Program-made: the position numbers and the translations under genes
Assembly (NCBI RefSeq): GCF_000404225.1
Contig: NC_021353.1
Span: forward strand, 806,001-870,000
DNA from: Candidatus Methanomassiliicoccus intestinalis Issoire-Mx1
GTDB taxonomy: Archaea > Thermoplasmatota > Thermoplasmata > Methanomassiliicoccales > Methanomassiliicoccaceae
Direction of reading: 5' to 3'
Length of the DNA: 64,000 nucleotides
Shown: piece by piece, positions 25,648 to 34,748 of the stretch
How the letters are laid out: every line of letters begins with the position of its first letter
Numbering within the stretch: the first letter of the stretch is position 1
The notes under the pieces: model-generated
What the model saw: only the letters and a program-made list of their open reading frames with translations
Database searches by the model: none
What the model was told of the DNA's origin: nothing

Positions 25648-27432
25648 ATGGATGAAGATTTATTGAAAAAATACTGGGCCGTAGTAAAAACCGAGCTTGA
25701 GACATTTAAGCCGGGGCCTAATGAAGATTGCAATTACTATCCATGTCATTTTAAGGGACAGGATTGTGCATATTGTTATTGCCCATTTTATCCTTGCATG
25801 GATCAACGACTGGGAAAGATGGTGCATAAAGAAGGCGACGATGAAGAAGTGTGGAGTTGTCAGGACTGTTATTGGACGCACAGAAGCGATGTGGCTAAAC
25901 TCATCTCTGAAAATTTTCCATTTTCAGAAGAACCACCTGCTGACGAGATCAGAGCTGAAATAAAAAAGAAAATTGAGGAAAAATGTCCAGTGTCTGCAAA
26001 ACCACTAATGATTCTTGGGACTACTTCAGGGGCTGGTAAATCAATAATTGCTAGTGCATTCTGCCGTGTGTTCTCTGACATGGGATACAACGTTGCCCCA
26101 TTCAAATCTCAGAATATGTCGCTAAATTCTATGGCAATATCAGATGGAGAAATCGCCAGGGCGCAGTATCTGCAGGCTATCGCGGCCAGGACAGATCCAG
26201 AAGTAAGCATGAATCCGATTCTGCTTAAGCCACAAGGCGATGATGTTTCTCAAGTTGTTGTAAATGGCTCTGTTTACAAAAATATGCCAGTTTCTGAATA
26301 TTATGAAAATTTCACAGTAAATGAAGGTATAAATATAGTGACAAATGCCTGGGAATATTTGAGGAGAACCAGAGACATTGTAGTTATTGAAGGTGCAGGC
26401 TCTCCAGCTGAAATAAACCTTTCAGAATGTGAACTGTCTAATATGAAAGCAGCTGAAATTGCTAATGCTCCATGTATCCTTGTTGTAAATATGATACGGG
26501 GAGGGGCATTTGCGTATGCATATGGAACAATCACTCTACTATCACCTGCACATAGAAAGCATATCAAAGGAATAATCTTCAACAATATGTATGGATCTGC
26601 AGATTGTCTGGATTCTGGAATCAAAAAACTGGAATCAATGCTAGGCATCCCGGTTTTAGGTGTGATTCCTCATATTGAACATGCTCTTCCAGAAGAAGAT
26701 TCACAAGATCTCAAATCTTCAAAAGATGGAAATGATATAGCGATAGTTCATCTTCCCAGGATCTCAAATTTTACTGACTTTGATGCTTTGTCTTTAAGCG
26801 GCGTGTCAGTAAAGTTTGTCAGGCAACCCAATGAACTTCGCACTGCAAGGGCTATTGTAATCCCAGGTACTAAAAACACATTTGCAGACATGGCCTGGAT
26901 GAAAGAAAATGGCTTCTTTGAGACTCTTAAAGAACTACGCGGTAAAGTACCGATTCTAGGAATCTGCGGCGGATACCAGATTCTTGGTAAAAGCATCTAT
27001 GACACGGAAGGGATTGAAGGAGATGTCAAAGCTGCGGAAGGCCTTGGATTTTTAGATGTTTCTACTGTGTTTGATACAACTGACAAAAAGACAGTTCAGG
27101 TATGCGGATGTCTTGAAAACGGTGAAGAAATAAGAGGATATGAAATTCACATGGGTAAGACCGAAAGCCATGAGAAGCCGCTCATAACATTGGATGATGG
27201 GAGCCCAGAGGGTTCAATTTCTCCTGATGGGATGGTAATAGGAACATATCTTCATGGCATATTTGATCTGCCACCATTTAGGGATTATTTTTTGGAAAAA
27301 AGCAGCATAACGAGCAGTGAAGAGGTCGACTATGATGCTGAAGTTGATAAAGACCTTGATCTGATGGCAGAAACGCTCAGGAGCAATATAGACATGAAAG
27401 TCATCATGAAGATTATGGAGGATGGGGTATGA
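25648..27432 (+). CDS. cbiP: Cobyric acid synthase with N-terminal cysteine-rich domain
   Basis: 594 residues from ATG 25648 (GGAGAG upstream). Residues about 20-85 form a cysteine-rich module (YYPCHFKGQDCAYCYC, CQDCYWTH) matching the Cysteine-rich small domain family (PF04071). Then the synthetase half: P-loop GTTSGAGKS, FKSQNMSLNS and IEGAGSPAEINL. The C-terminal class I glutaminase has its nucleophile in GICGGYQ and the histidine in TYLHGIF. It amidates four side chains of the corrin ring. The fusion suggests metal or corrinoid handling by the N-terminal module. It overlaps the next gene by ATGA. Confidence 0.9.
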   Translation: MDEDLLKKYWAVVKTELETFKPGPNEDCNYYPCHFKGQDCAYCYCPFYPCMDQRLGKMVHKEGDDEEVWSCQDCYWTHRSDVAKLISENFPFSEEPPADEIRAEIKKKIEEKCPVSAKPLMILGTTSGAGKSIIASAFCRVFSDMGYNVAPFKSQNMSLNSMAISDGEIARAQYLQAIAARTDPEVSMNPILLKPQGDDVSQVVVNGSVYKNMPVSEYYENFTVNEGINIVTNAWEYLRRTRDIVVIEGAGSPAEINLSECELSNMKAAEIANAPCILVVNMIRGGAFAYAYGTITLLSPAHRKHIKGIIFNNMYGSADCLDSGIKKLESMLGIPVLGVIPHIEHALPEEDSQDLKSSKDGNDIAIVHLPRISNFTDFDALSLSGVSVKFVRQPNELRTARAIVIPGTKNTFADMAWMKENGFFETLKELRGKVPILGICGGYQILGKSIYDTEGIEGDVKAAEGLGFLDVSTVFDTTDKKTVQVCGCLENGEEIRGYEIHMGKTESHEKPLITLDDGSPEGSISPDGMVIGTYLHGIFDLPPFRDYFLEKSSITSSEEVDYDAEVDKDLDLMAETLRSNIDMKVIMKIMEDGV

Positions 27433-28244
27433 CTAGTATCATGGTTCAGGCTACATCTTCAGGTGCTGGGAAAACGACACTAGTGGCTATACTCTGTAAG
27501 CATTTTACATCGAAGGGCATCAATACGGTGCCTTTCAAAGCCCAGAATATATCATTAAATTCATTTGCAACTCAATCTGGGGGAGAAATAGGAATGTCTC
27601 AGGCATATCAGGCATGGGCGTGTAACAAAGAGCCGCAAACAGACATGAACCCCGTTCTGATTAAACCGCATGGTCCTGGACAATCTCAGACCATTCTGGG
27701 AGGAAAACCTTTCAACGGCACTCGGGATGAGATTGACAAATACATTGCAGATGCATATCTTAGATCAGAGTTGGATAATGATCTTGTAATCATTGAAGGG
27801 TCTGGTTCTCCCGTAGAAATCAATCTTATCGACAGGTCTAACATGGCAGTTGCAGATATGGCTGATGCACCTGTCATTTTAGTAGGGGATATTGAGTATG
27901 GTGGAGTTTTTGCTGGACTTTATGGAACATATTCTCTTATGAGTGAAAAACATCGTCAGAGAGTTAAGGCATTCGTAATCAATAGATTCAGGGGAGATAT
28001 GAGTTTATTAATCCCGGGTATCGATAAACTTGAAAAAATGATTGGTGTTCCCTGTGCAGGGGTGCTGCCTCATGCAAATCTCCTATTTCCTTCAGAGGAT
28101 TCATTGGATTTCATATCTGGCAGGGGAACAGAAGCAGAAGGAACAGATATCCGAGAAGCTTGGATGGAGAATTTAGAAAGGATATATGCTATCTCTCAGA
28201 AATATCTGAATTACAGTCTGATTGAATCTTTTATTGATGAGTAA
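27429..28244 (+). CDS. CobQ/CbiP-like synthetase half without glutaminase domain
   Basis: 271 residues. It repeats only the N-terminal synthetase domain of the preceding gene: P-loop ATSSGAGKTT, FKAQNISLNSFA, NPVLIKPHG, IEGSGSPVEINL and VGDIEYGGVFA. The protein ends naturally after this domain, followed by a strong terminator, so it is not a broken copy. Lacking a glutaminase, it may borrow the one of its neighbour, use ammonia, or have a different job such as corrinoid or F430-precursor modification. ATGA overlap implies co-translation with cbiP. Confidence 0.85.
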   Translation: MTSIMVQATSSGAGKTTLVAILCKHFTSKGINTVPFKAQNISLNSFATQSGGEIGMSQAYQAWACNKEPQTDMNPVLIKPHGPGQSQTILGGKPFNGTRDEIDKYIADAYLRSELDNDLVIIEGSGSPVEINLIDRSNMAVADMADAPVILVGDIEYGGVFAGLYGTYSLMSEKHRQRVKAFVINRFRGDMSLLIPGIDKLEKMIGVPCAGVLPHANLLFPSEDSLDFISGRGTEAEGTDIREAWMENLERIYAISQKYLNYSLIESFIDE

Positions 28245-28276
28245 AGTCAGAGATATCTGACTTTACCATTTTTTTC
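28241..28276 (+). terminator. Strong terminator of the cbiP operon
   Basis: Eleven-bp perfect stem GTAAAGTCAGA / TCTGACTTTAC (28241-28251, 28256-28266) with loop GATA, then CATTTTTTTC. It overlaps the 3' end of the converging gene. Confidence 0.85.
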
Positions 28277-28864
28277 TGCTGGACTTAACTCAAGTGATAC
28301 CCATAAACCAAGCGCTTTTCCAAGGTCATGCAAATAGTTTCCTGCAGCCATTGCATTTCTCTCAATTACTGCAGCATATCTATTCATTATATCGATTGTA
28401 GGAATGTACTCATCCTTTCTCATGATTTTATCAATCTGGAAATATCTGGATCTGCCATCTAATGATGAGTAATCTTCTTTCAGAAATTCCGGTTCTTCTG
28501 TAATTACAGCCTTTGAAAATCCAAGGTTTACAGATGCAGACTCTATTGTTCTTATTTCTTCTAATATCTGTCCCAATCCTCTTCTACCATTCAAAGAATT
28601 ATTATGAAAATCTACCACTCTTACATCGGGATGATCTGCTTTCGCAGTTTTCTCGCATTCTCTTACCATGTGGAGAAGCTTTCCCATTTCATCGAACATG
28701 GTGAGCATAATTGAGAATGCCATTCTATCTCTCCCAGGGAATTTATCTGCTTCTGCCAGTGCATGATATGAATTGGCATTTTCTAGTATGTGATCTGCAA
28801 GTGCAGCTGTTGTAAAAAATGCTTCGTCCCTGACAATATAGACTACATCCGGGTTACTGCTCAT
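28247..28864 (-). CDS. Unknown helical protein, possibly AbiV/HEPN-like
   Basis: 205 residues, mostly helical, soluble. The segment FSIMLTMFDEMGKLLHMV followed by a downstream histidine-containing loop (VVDFHNNSLNGRRG) is reminiscent of AbiV-type HEPN proteins (a helix with ExGK, then a His motif), but the match is weak and made by eye. If correct it would be a phage-defence or RNA-cleaving protein. It stands alone between the cbiP operon and an ABC exporter, with ATG 28864 and no clear ribosome site. Confidence 0.45.
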   Translation of the reverse strand: MSSNPDVVYIVRDEAFFTTAALADHILENANSYHALAEADKFPGRDRMAFSIMLTMFDEMGKLLHMVRECEKTAKADHPDVRVVDFHNNSLNGRRGLGQILEEIRTIESASVNLGFSKAVITEEPEFLKEDYSSLDGRSRYFQIDKIMRKDEYIPTIDIMNRYAAVIERNAMAAGNYLHDLGKALGLWVSLELSPAEKNGKVRYL

Positions 28865-29049
28865 AACGCTTTAAGTGGGGAGCAAATAATTAATGTTTTT
28901 CCCTCAGGATGATTAATTTATTATCAATTAGTTTTGATTTCTCATACATAATCTCTTTTTTTTCATTATCTTTTTTGTCTAAATTGACATACATGTTATA
29001 TTAACTACATCCACATGCCACCTCAACGTCCCCCAGGAGGGGGAACAAT

Positions 29050-29766
29050 ATGTCAGCTATTGAAGTAACTAATCTCGTCAAAGAATTTGGTGGAGTCCGT
29101 GTCGTTGACGGCGTCTCCTTCTCTGTGAATGAGGGGGAAGTATTCGGACTTATAGGGCCAAATGGTGCAGGAAAAAGTACGACTTTGCGTATGATCTCTA
29201 CACTTCTCCAGATAACTTCTGGAACCATAACTATGTTTGGACATGATGTTGAAACAGAACCTAATGAAGTAAGAAAAATTTTGAGTTATCTTCCAGAAGA
29301 GTCAGGCGCTTATAAAGATCTAACTGGAAAAGCATACCTTGATTTCTTTTCTAGATTCTTTGGAGATGGAAAAGCGGCGCAGGAAATTGCTGAGCGTGGG
29401 AAAAATATTTCTGGTTTAGGCGATAGACTCAATGATAAAATCAGCACGTACAGCAAGGGAATGACCCGCCGTCTGCTTGTTGGAAGGGCACTTATGTTCA
29501 AGCCAAAATTAGCGATTCTTGATGAATTAACCTCAGGTTTGGATGTTATCAGTGCTCAGAAGGTAAGGGCAACTGTAAAACAGACGACAAAAGAAGGCAC
29601 GACTGTTATCGTATCTTCTCACAATATGCTTGAAGTGGAACTTATCTGCGATCGCATAGCACTGATTGCAAAAGGGAAAATTTTAGAAATTGGCACCCCT
29701 CAGGATCTTAAAGTAAAATATGATGCTTCAAACATAGAGGAAGTCTTCGTGAAGGTGGTAGGATGA
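29050..29766 (+). CDS. ABC transporter ATP-binding protein (NatA-like)
   Basis: 238 residues. CCAGGAGGGGG precedes the ATG, a very strong start. Walker A GPNGAGKST, signature YSKGMTRRLLVGRA, Walker B LAILDELTSGLD and the switch histidine VSSHNM are present. The usual proline in DEPT is leucine here, and the signature glycine-glutamine pair is GM-T, both tolerated variants in NatA/Ccm-type exporters. Overlaps the permease gene by ATGA. Confidence 0.9.
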   Translation: MSAIEVTNLVKEFGGVRVVDGVSFSVNEGEVFGLIGPNGAGKSTTLRMISTLLQITSGTITMFGHDVETEPNEVRKILSYLPEESGAYKDLTGKAYLDFFSRFFGDGKAAQEIAERGKNISGLGDRLNDKISTYSKGMTRRLLVGRALMFKPKLAILDELTSGLDVISAQKVRATVKQTTKEGTTVIVSSHNMLEVELICDRIALIAKGKILEIGTPQDLKVKYDASNIEEVFVKVVG

Positions 29767-31058
29767 AACCACTCTTGAACATTTTAAGAAAAGAAATTAA
29801 GGAGCTTCTTACGCCTGCAACTTTCATACCAGTTGTAATCATAGCGATTCTTTTTGCTTCGTTAGGCGGATTCATGAGTGGTATAACTGATGATCTGACT
29901 GAAACTCCTGCAGTTGGTATTGTTGATGAAGACAATGGCAACCTTTCCACAATAGTCTTGGATTCCATAACGAGTAATTCTAAACCTATCAGCCTCGATG
30001 ACAATATGGATATAAATCAAATGCTTGAGAAGGTGAAAAGTTCAGATGGAACCGCATTAATAATCATTCCAGAGGGATTCAGTGAAACTATAGCGAGCGG
30101 CAAGCAAGCCTCTCTGGATGTATATTACATCATGAACTCAACAGGTATGTTGGAGTCTTTCCCCTCATCAATGGTTATGGCGATCATATCCCAAGCTTCC
30201 AATGATCTGTCTGCTCATATGATTGAAAAATCAGGCATATCTTCAGACATACCCACAGCTGTATTGCAGAACCCTATTTCTCAGGGAACTAATGTGAATA
30301 CATATTTCAATGGAAATGTCATGGAAGATATTACTCCAGATTTGGTTAGCGCTTCCCTTTCGTCTAATTCATTCATTGTCCCCATAATCGTGATGATGAT
30401 TGTTATCATGGCAGGCGGAATTGTAATCTCTTCAATGGGTATGGAAAAAGAGAACAAAACGCTCGAGACTCTGTTGACTATGCCTGTAAAGCGTAGTCAG
30501 ATTGTAGTAGGAAAGCTAGCTGCAGCCGCAATAGTAGGCTTGGTCATGGCTTTGATTTACATGGTTGGTATGATTATCTACATGGATTCTCTAATGTCTG
30601 GTGCTCAAGTAGATCTTGTACAGTATGGTATGTCTCTAGGGATTGTTGATTATCTATTGCTCGGCATATCATTGTTCCTTGCCATTCTTTCTGCTCTAGC
30701 ACTCTGCATGATACTGGGAATATTTGCTAAAGATTACAAAACTGCTCAGGGACTCATCATGCCTGTAACATTTTTGGCAATGGTACCATTCTTTGTGATT
30801 ATGCTGTTTGATTTCAACGCTCTACCAACAGCTATACAGGGACTTTTGTTTGCAATTCCATTCAGTCACCCTATGATGGCAATAAATAATCTGATGCTGG
30901 ATAATTATTCGATAGTTCTTGCAGGTATAGGGTACGAACTGCTCTTTGCAGCAGTAATGATTGTAATTGCAGTCATACTGTTCAAAAAAGACATTCTGAT
31001 CACAGGCCGTTCAAAGAAAAAACCCAAAAATCAAATAGTGAATGAGGAAGGCCAATAA
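29763..31058 (+). CDS. ABC-2 transporter permease (NatB/YhaP-like)
   Basis: 431 residues. One N-terminal membrane helix is followed by an extracellular domain of about 170 residues (VGIVDEDNGNLS onward) and then five or six helices, the NatB plan. The cytoplasmic loop MGMEKENKTLETLLTMPVKRSQIVVGKLAAA is the ATPase-docking motif. The C terminus is lysine-rich. Substrate may be sodium or a lipid/peptide; not determinable. Confidence 0.9.
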   Translation: MKPLLNILRKEIKELLTPATFIPVVIIAILFASLGGFMSGITDDLTETPAVGIVDEDNGNLSTIVLDSITSNSKPISLDDNMDINQMLEKVKSSDGTALIIIPEGFSETIASGKQASLDVYYIMNSTGMLESFPSSMVMAIISQASNDLSAHMIEKSGISSDIPTAVLQNPISQGTNVNTYFNGNVMEDITPDLVSASLSSNSFIVPIIVMMIVIMAGGIVISSMGMEKENKTLETLLTMPVKRSQIVVGKLAAAAIVGLVMALIYMVGMIIYMDSLMSGAQVDLVQYGMSLGIVDYLLLGISLFLAILSALALCMILGIFAKDYKTAQGLIMPVTFLAMVPFFVIMLFDFNALPTAIQGLLFAIPFSHPMMAINNLMLDNYSIVLAGIGYELLFAAVMIVIAVILFKKDILITGRSKKKPKNQIVNEEGQ

Positions 31059-31066
31059 TCCTTCCT
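31045..31066 (+). terminator. Terminator of the NatAB-like operon
   Basis: Seven-bp stem AGGAAGG / CCTTCCT, followed within ten bases by CTTCTTTTTTTG. It overlaps the permease stop and abuts the converging small gene. Confidence 0.6.
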
Positions 31067-31225
31067 TCATTCATCTTCTTTTTTTGAAACATACTTTTCA
31101 TAAAACGTCCACAGCCCCCACACTATCAAAAAAATTCCTACGATCCAATTAAGCAGATCTCTGAATACGATGACTAATATACCAAATATTATGGCTATGA
31201 TCGCCAACCACAAACTAGAATTCAT
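31067..31225 (-). CDS. DUF3096-like small membrane protein (52 residues)
   Basis: A short open frame of two hydrophobic helices: LWLAIIAIIFGILVIVF, a turn with RDLLNWIVGIFLIVWGLW, and a charged end YEKYVSKKEDE. The helix-RxLLNxIVGIxLIxxG arrangement matches the DUF3096 family of tiny membrane proteins found in bacteria and archaea. Function is unknown. No good ribosome site is visible before the ATG at 31225. Confidence 0.6.
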   Translation of the reverse strand: MNSSLWLAIIAIIFGILVIVFRDLLNWIVGIFLIVWGLWTFYEKYVSKKEDE

Positions 31226-31723
31226 ATCTTGTTAATCTCTAAGTACAGTTGATAATCTCATTGTGATTTCATAACGAAAAATAATGATATTGGCGTTATA
31301 ACAGCGATATCAGTATGTTTTTCAATTTCAAATATGATTAGTTTGCTATGTAGCAAATGCTGTTAAATGTACTAAGGGGCCAGCTTGGTAGAATGTGCCT
31401 GATTATTGCAAACACAACCTATCAGAACGAGGTTGCGAACTATTTTCAAGCACATATCTGTAATATGTATAGTTCACAAGATCATATTACTCTCCATGAT
31501 CAACACCTTTACAACATATCAACACCACTTCATGAACTCTTCAATGATGAAATTGTATTAAAATAGTCTAAACTGGATCTCGTATATACCAAATTGCTGT
31601 TGTGTGTTACTAGACTAAGATCTTCTGAACAGAATATAATCTGGTAATCATCTAAGGCTAAGCCAGGTCATCACACAATATTTAAGTATCTAACGGATAC
31701 TCTTCCTTTCTGGAGACAACATA
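31226..31723. other. Intergenic region with promoter of the winged-helix gene
   Basis: About 500 bases. A 69-codon open frame (31357-31566) is not supported by a ribosome site, codon pattern or any recognisable family. ATATTTAAG near 31678-31686 is a credible TATA box for the gene at 31724. No RNA gene recognised. Confidence 0.4.
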
Positions 31724-32056
31724 TTGGCATCGAATACAGCATACAATAAGTTCGGCAATGATCGTAAACAGCAATCCTCTAAGAAGCGTCCTAAGAATCA
31801 GACTCCAAGGACTTCTATGCTAAACCTTCATAGACTCGGACCATTCAAATATGATTTAAGAGAGATACTGAATGCATCACCAATGGACAAATCAATGATT
31901 CCTACCGTTGTAGCAAATATCATTGCCAAAGCGTCCAGAGTATCAGTAAGAGAAACTAAAGAATATATCCGCAGTATTGAAGCAGAAGGTGTAATTGATA
32001 AAATTGCTGCTGACGATACCTGCACACTACTTGATCGTTATTCAAAGTGGAGATAA
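31724..32056 (+). CDS. Winged-helix protein, possible divergent ribosomal protein S25e
   Basis: 110 residues starting at TTG, with GGAGA nine bases upstream and a TATA box about 40 bases upstream. The N terminus is basic and low complexity (KFGNDRKQQSSKKRPKNQ), then a winged-helix core: MIPTVVANIIAKASRVSV, ETKEYIRSIEAEGVIDKI and a final strand. This order (basic tail, TPxVxxxI, REL-like helix, wing) is that of archaeal S25e, but the match is distant and the DNA-binding alternative cannot be excluded. Confidence 0.45.
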   Translation: MASNTAYNKFGNDRKQQSSKKRPKNQTPRTSMLNLHRLGPFKYDLREILNASPMDKSMIPTVVANIIAKASRVSVRETKEYIRSIEAEGVIDKIAADDTCTLLDRYSKWR

Positions 32057-32105
32057 GCAAAACTGATTTTTCAATAATGACTAGCTGAACGTCCTTATTG
32101 TTTAT

Positions 32106-32412
32106 AATCGCAATGCAGTCATATGTGAGATTTCAGCATAACGATCAGTTTATGCTGCTTGTTTTCTCACTTTGCGATTCTTCGTAGATCTTTATGCGGT
32201 TTGTAGTAGTTTACTGCATAAAGAAAGTCGCTCATATGTTACAGAATGCGTTCTTTTGAAACTATGTCAACATTCTAAATATATCTGGAGTATAATTTGG
32301 ATTATGTGGGATTCGCAGTGAAGATCTGTAGCTGTCTCACTGCGTATTACCCTCGCCGAAGCTTCATTTTTATTGATTGAAGAGTGAGTTATATGCAATA
32401 ACTCAGCTCTTA
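32106..32412. ncRNA. Candidate structured RNA: nested and successive inverted repeats
   Basis: A gene-free stretch of about 300 bases holds a series of perfect inverted repeats. Three nest in one hairpin: AATCGCAA (32106-32113) with 32172-32179, GTGAGA (32125-32130) with 32165-32170, and CAGCATAA (32134-32141) with 32150-32157. Then come TCTTTATGC (32189-32197) with 32216-32224, AGAATG (32233-32238) with 32271-32276, CGCAGTGA (32314-32321) with 32337-32344, and GAGTTAT with ATAACTC near 32386-32404. No open frame fits. It could be a free RNA on either strand or the long 3' end of the DEAD-box helicase message. No known family recognised. Confidence 0.4.
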
Positions 32413-33812
32413 TATGGTCTTGCACCTAACCGTTTTCCTTTAAAGTTCATCTGGTTTAGAGATCTAATTGCACGCATAGCGACACTTTTATGCAATTCTA
32501 TTACGGATGTTTTAGCTCCAATCGTTATTTTTCCAATCATCATCTCACTTATTCTGGCTTTTCTTATCAGGAGCTCTAAAATCTCATTGGTAGTAGTTCC
32601 AGTAGAGCATCCAGCTGATATTTCAATATTGACCATTCCGAAAATATCTGCCATCTCGTCAAAGTCAAGCACCTCATGCACGTTTGCATTTGTTTTTTCA
32701 GTTGTGGTTGGAACTTCAAACTTAGGAATTTTTGTCTCTGTAAATGCTTCTACGGCCTCAAGAAGGTGCATCTCATCCGAAGATACGAATGTTATGGCTC
32801 TTCCTTCTTTACCTGCTCTTCCAGTACGACCTATGCGGTGGACATATGTTTCAGGGCTATCTGGAATGTCATAATTGACAACCATCACAACTCCTTCGAT
32901 ATCTAATCCTCTCGCAGCCACATCAGTTGCTATCAGGATGTTTGTTTTACCTGATCTAAAATCTTTTAGAACCCTTTCTCTTTTGGATTGGGAAAGATCT
33001 CCATGAATCGCCGCCACTGGGTATCCATAGGATTTCAATCTTTTTTCAATCATATCTACTATGAATTTTGTTTGTGCAAATACAATTGTTTTAGGTTTGT
33101 TAGCCTCAAGAATTCTACAGAGAGCCCAAATTTTATTTCTTCTGCCTATTGGGACGTACATTTGTTCTGTATTAGGAAGAACTAATATGTCTTCAGATAC
33201 TGAAATCGTCTGAGGATCTTTCATATATTTCTCGCTAAGAGCATGTATTTCACTAGGCATAGTTGCTGAGAACAACAGTGTCTGGTGGTTTTTCGGAAGC
33301 TTTGAAAGAACATACTTTATATCATCAATAAATCCCATGTCTAACATTCTGTCTGCTTCATCCAGTACCATGTATTTTATTTCAGCAAGATCAAGAGTGC
33401 CTCTGTGAAGATGATCAATAACTCTTCCGGGTGTTCCGACAACTATGTCGACTCCCTGTCGCATGGCATTTATCTGGGGTTCGATCCCGGCTCCACCATA
33501 GACTGATAGAATCCTTAGGGAAACGTACTCTCCCAATCTTTTCATTTCTTCAGAAACCTGAACTGCAAGCTCTCTTGTAGGGCATAATATCAGGGCCGAC
33601 GGCTTCTTCTTAGGTTCAATCATCTGTAGCAATGGGATACCAAATGCTGCAGTTTTTCCTGTACCTGTTTGAGCCTGTCCGATTATGTCATGCCCTTCAA
33701 GAATGACGGGTATTGTAGCGATCTGGACTGGAGACGGTTCTTCCCAGTCCATACTTCTTATTGCATCAAGTATACGGTCGTCAATACCCAATGATTCGAA
33801 AGTTTTAAGCAT
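32403..33812 (-). CDS. DEAD-box RNA helicase
   Basis: 469 residues with all core motifs: SPVQIATIP (Q region), AQTGTGKTAAF (I), PTRELAVQ (Ia), TPGRVIDH (Ib), VLDEADRMLDMGF (II), FSATM (III), ATDVAARGLDIEGV (V), HRIGRTGRAGKEG (VI). A C-terminal region of about 110 residues ends in a basic tail and resembles the DbpA-like RNA-binding fold of CsdA/DeaD. GTGATG precedes the ATG. Unwinds structured RNA in ribosome assembly or mRNA turnover. The structured DNA at its 3' side may form part of its message. Confidence 0.95.
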   Translation of the reverse strand: MLKTFESLGIDDRILDAIRSMDWEEPSPVQIATIPVILEGHDIIGQAQTGTGKTAAFGIPLLQMIEPKKKPSALILCPTRELAVQVSEEMKRLGEYVSLRILSVYGGAGIEPQINAMRQGVDIVVGTPGRVIDHLHRGTLDLAEIKYMVLDEADRMLDMGFIDDIKYVLSKLPKNHQTLLFSATMPSEIHALSEKYMKDPQTISVSEDILVLPNTEQMYVPIGRRNKIWALCRILEANKPKTIVFAQTKFIVDMIEKRLKSYGYPVAAIHGDLSQSKRERVLKDFRSGKTNILIATDVAARGLDIEGVVMVVNYDIPDSPETYVHRIGRTGRAGKEGRAITFVSSDEMHLLEAVEAFTETKIPKFEVPTTTEKTNANVHEVLDFDEMADIFGMVNIEISAGCSTGTTTNEILELLIRKARISEMMIGKITIGAKTSVIELHKSVAMRAIRSLNQMNFKGKRLGARPYKS

Positions 33813-33896
33813 AATTCATCACACGATAAGTATCGTCTCCTGTCATCTGGAGGAAACTATGAAGCAGGATAAGCAGAGTCCATATAAAACATTGTA

Positions 33897-34520
33897 TCAT
33901 GTTTTTTCTGATACTAATTTCTTAAGTCCACTTATGGCTTTTTCGATGTTGGATATGCTTCCTTTTCTACATTCATGCTTAAATCCCAACTCATCAGCAA
34001 ATTTTTCCGATAATTCTCTATAAGATCCATCGCTGTCTACTCCGGTATCAACATATAAACATCTTGAATATGAGTCAAAAACCACATCTAAAAAAAAGTC
34101 TGCTGAATACCCTTGATCCTCAAGTTCGTTCAAATGTAATTCTTTTATGATGCCTTCTTTTCCTATTTCTGCCCATCCAGGCGTGCTGAACCAAGTGCCT
34201 GTACATATCTTCTTTTCATTTTTATATTCTTCAGGCCCCAAGACTGCTTCAATACAGTCAACACCCTCAATCATCATCGCTGGAATATCCAATTCATCAG
34301 TAAAGTTTTCTAAAGCCTGACAGACTGCATATCCTATTAAAATGCCATCAACATCCTTTTTAACATCATCGATTACTTCTACAATCTTTGATTTCATTTC
34401 GTCTGGATAGACATGGAGACTGAATTCTAAATATTCTTTTTTGACAAAGTCTGGATCGTCAGCTACCAAATATTCTATCTCTTTTTTCAAGATGTCACAC
34501 GCGACAATTCCAAGTCTCAT
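33897..34520 (-). CDS. DUF1638 family protein
   Basis: 207 residues. Starts MRLGIVACDILKKEIEYL and carries GILIGYAVCQAL and IEGVDCIEAVLG, the cysteine-containing core of DUF1638. In methanogens these proteins are repeatedly found beside corrinoid methyltransferase genes and may bind a metal or corrinoid, but the reaction is unknown. It stands alone here, preceded by a 350-base region rich in repeats. Confidence 0.8.
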   Translation of the reverse strand: MRLGIVACDILKKEIEYLVADDPDFVKKEYLEFSLHVYPDEMKSKIVEVIDDVKKDVDGILIGYAVCQALENFTDELDIPAMMIEGVDCIEAVLGPEEYKNEKKICTGTWFSTPGWAEIGKEGIIKELHLNELEDQGYSADFFLDVVFDSYSRCLYVDTGVDSDGSYRELSEKFADELGFKHECRKGSISNIEKAISGLKKLVSEKT

Positions 34521-34638
34521 ACACCAGACATTGCATACATAGATGATATTATTTTCTTAATCTTAATTATGGGGTATTTCTCAGAGTAACTGAAAATTAT
34601 AAACTTAGATACCAGGTAAATCAAAACAACATTATGGG

Positions 34639-34712
34639 ATGTGATTCACATAACCATCATACCGATATATAATTCACATTTTTTTGATACATGTTTGTTG
34701 TTTTAATCACAT
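34639..34712. promoter_or_regulatory. Repeated TCACAT motif upstream of the DUF1638 gene
   Basis: A 13-base palindrome ATGTGA-T-TCACAT (34639-34651) is followed by two more TCACAT half-sites at 34674-34679 and 34707-34712. Such spaced repeats look like binding sites for a dimeric regulator. The rest of the 34521-34868 gap is AT-rich with no gene. Confidence 0.3.
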
Positions 34713-34748
34713 CATCAAATAATAACCTTAAATTAAATGCTGGATTAC

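Noticed and set aside
31357..31566. 69-codon open frame in an intergenic region, with a TAG stop and 26 more open codons after it
   Set aside because: No ribosome site, no recognisable family and AT-driven composition; reading the TAG as pyrrolysine does not yield a known protein.
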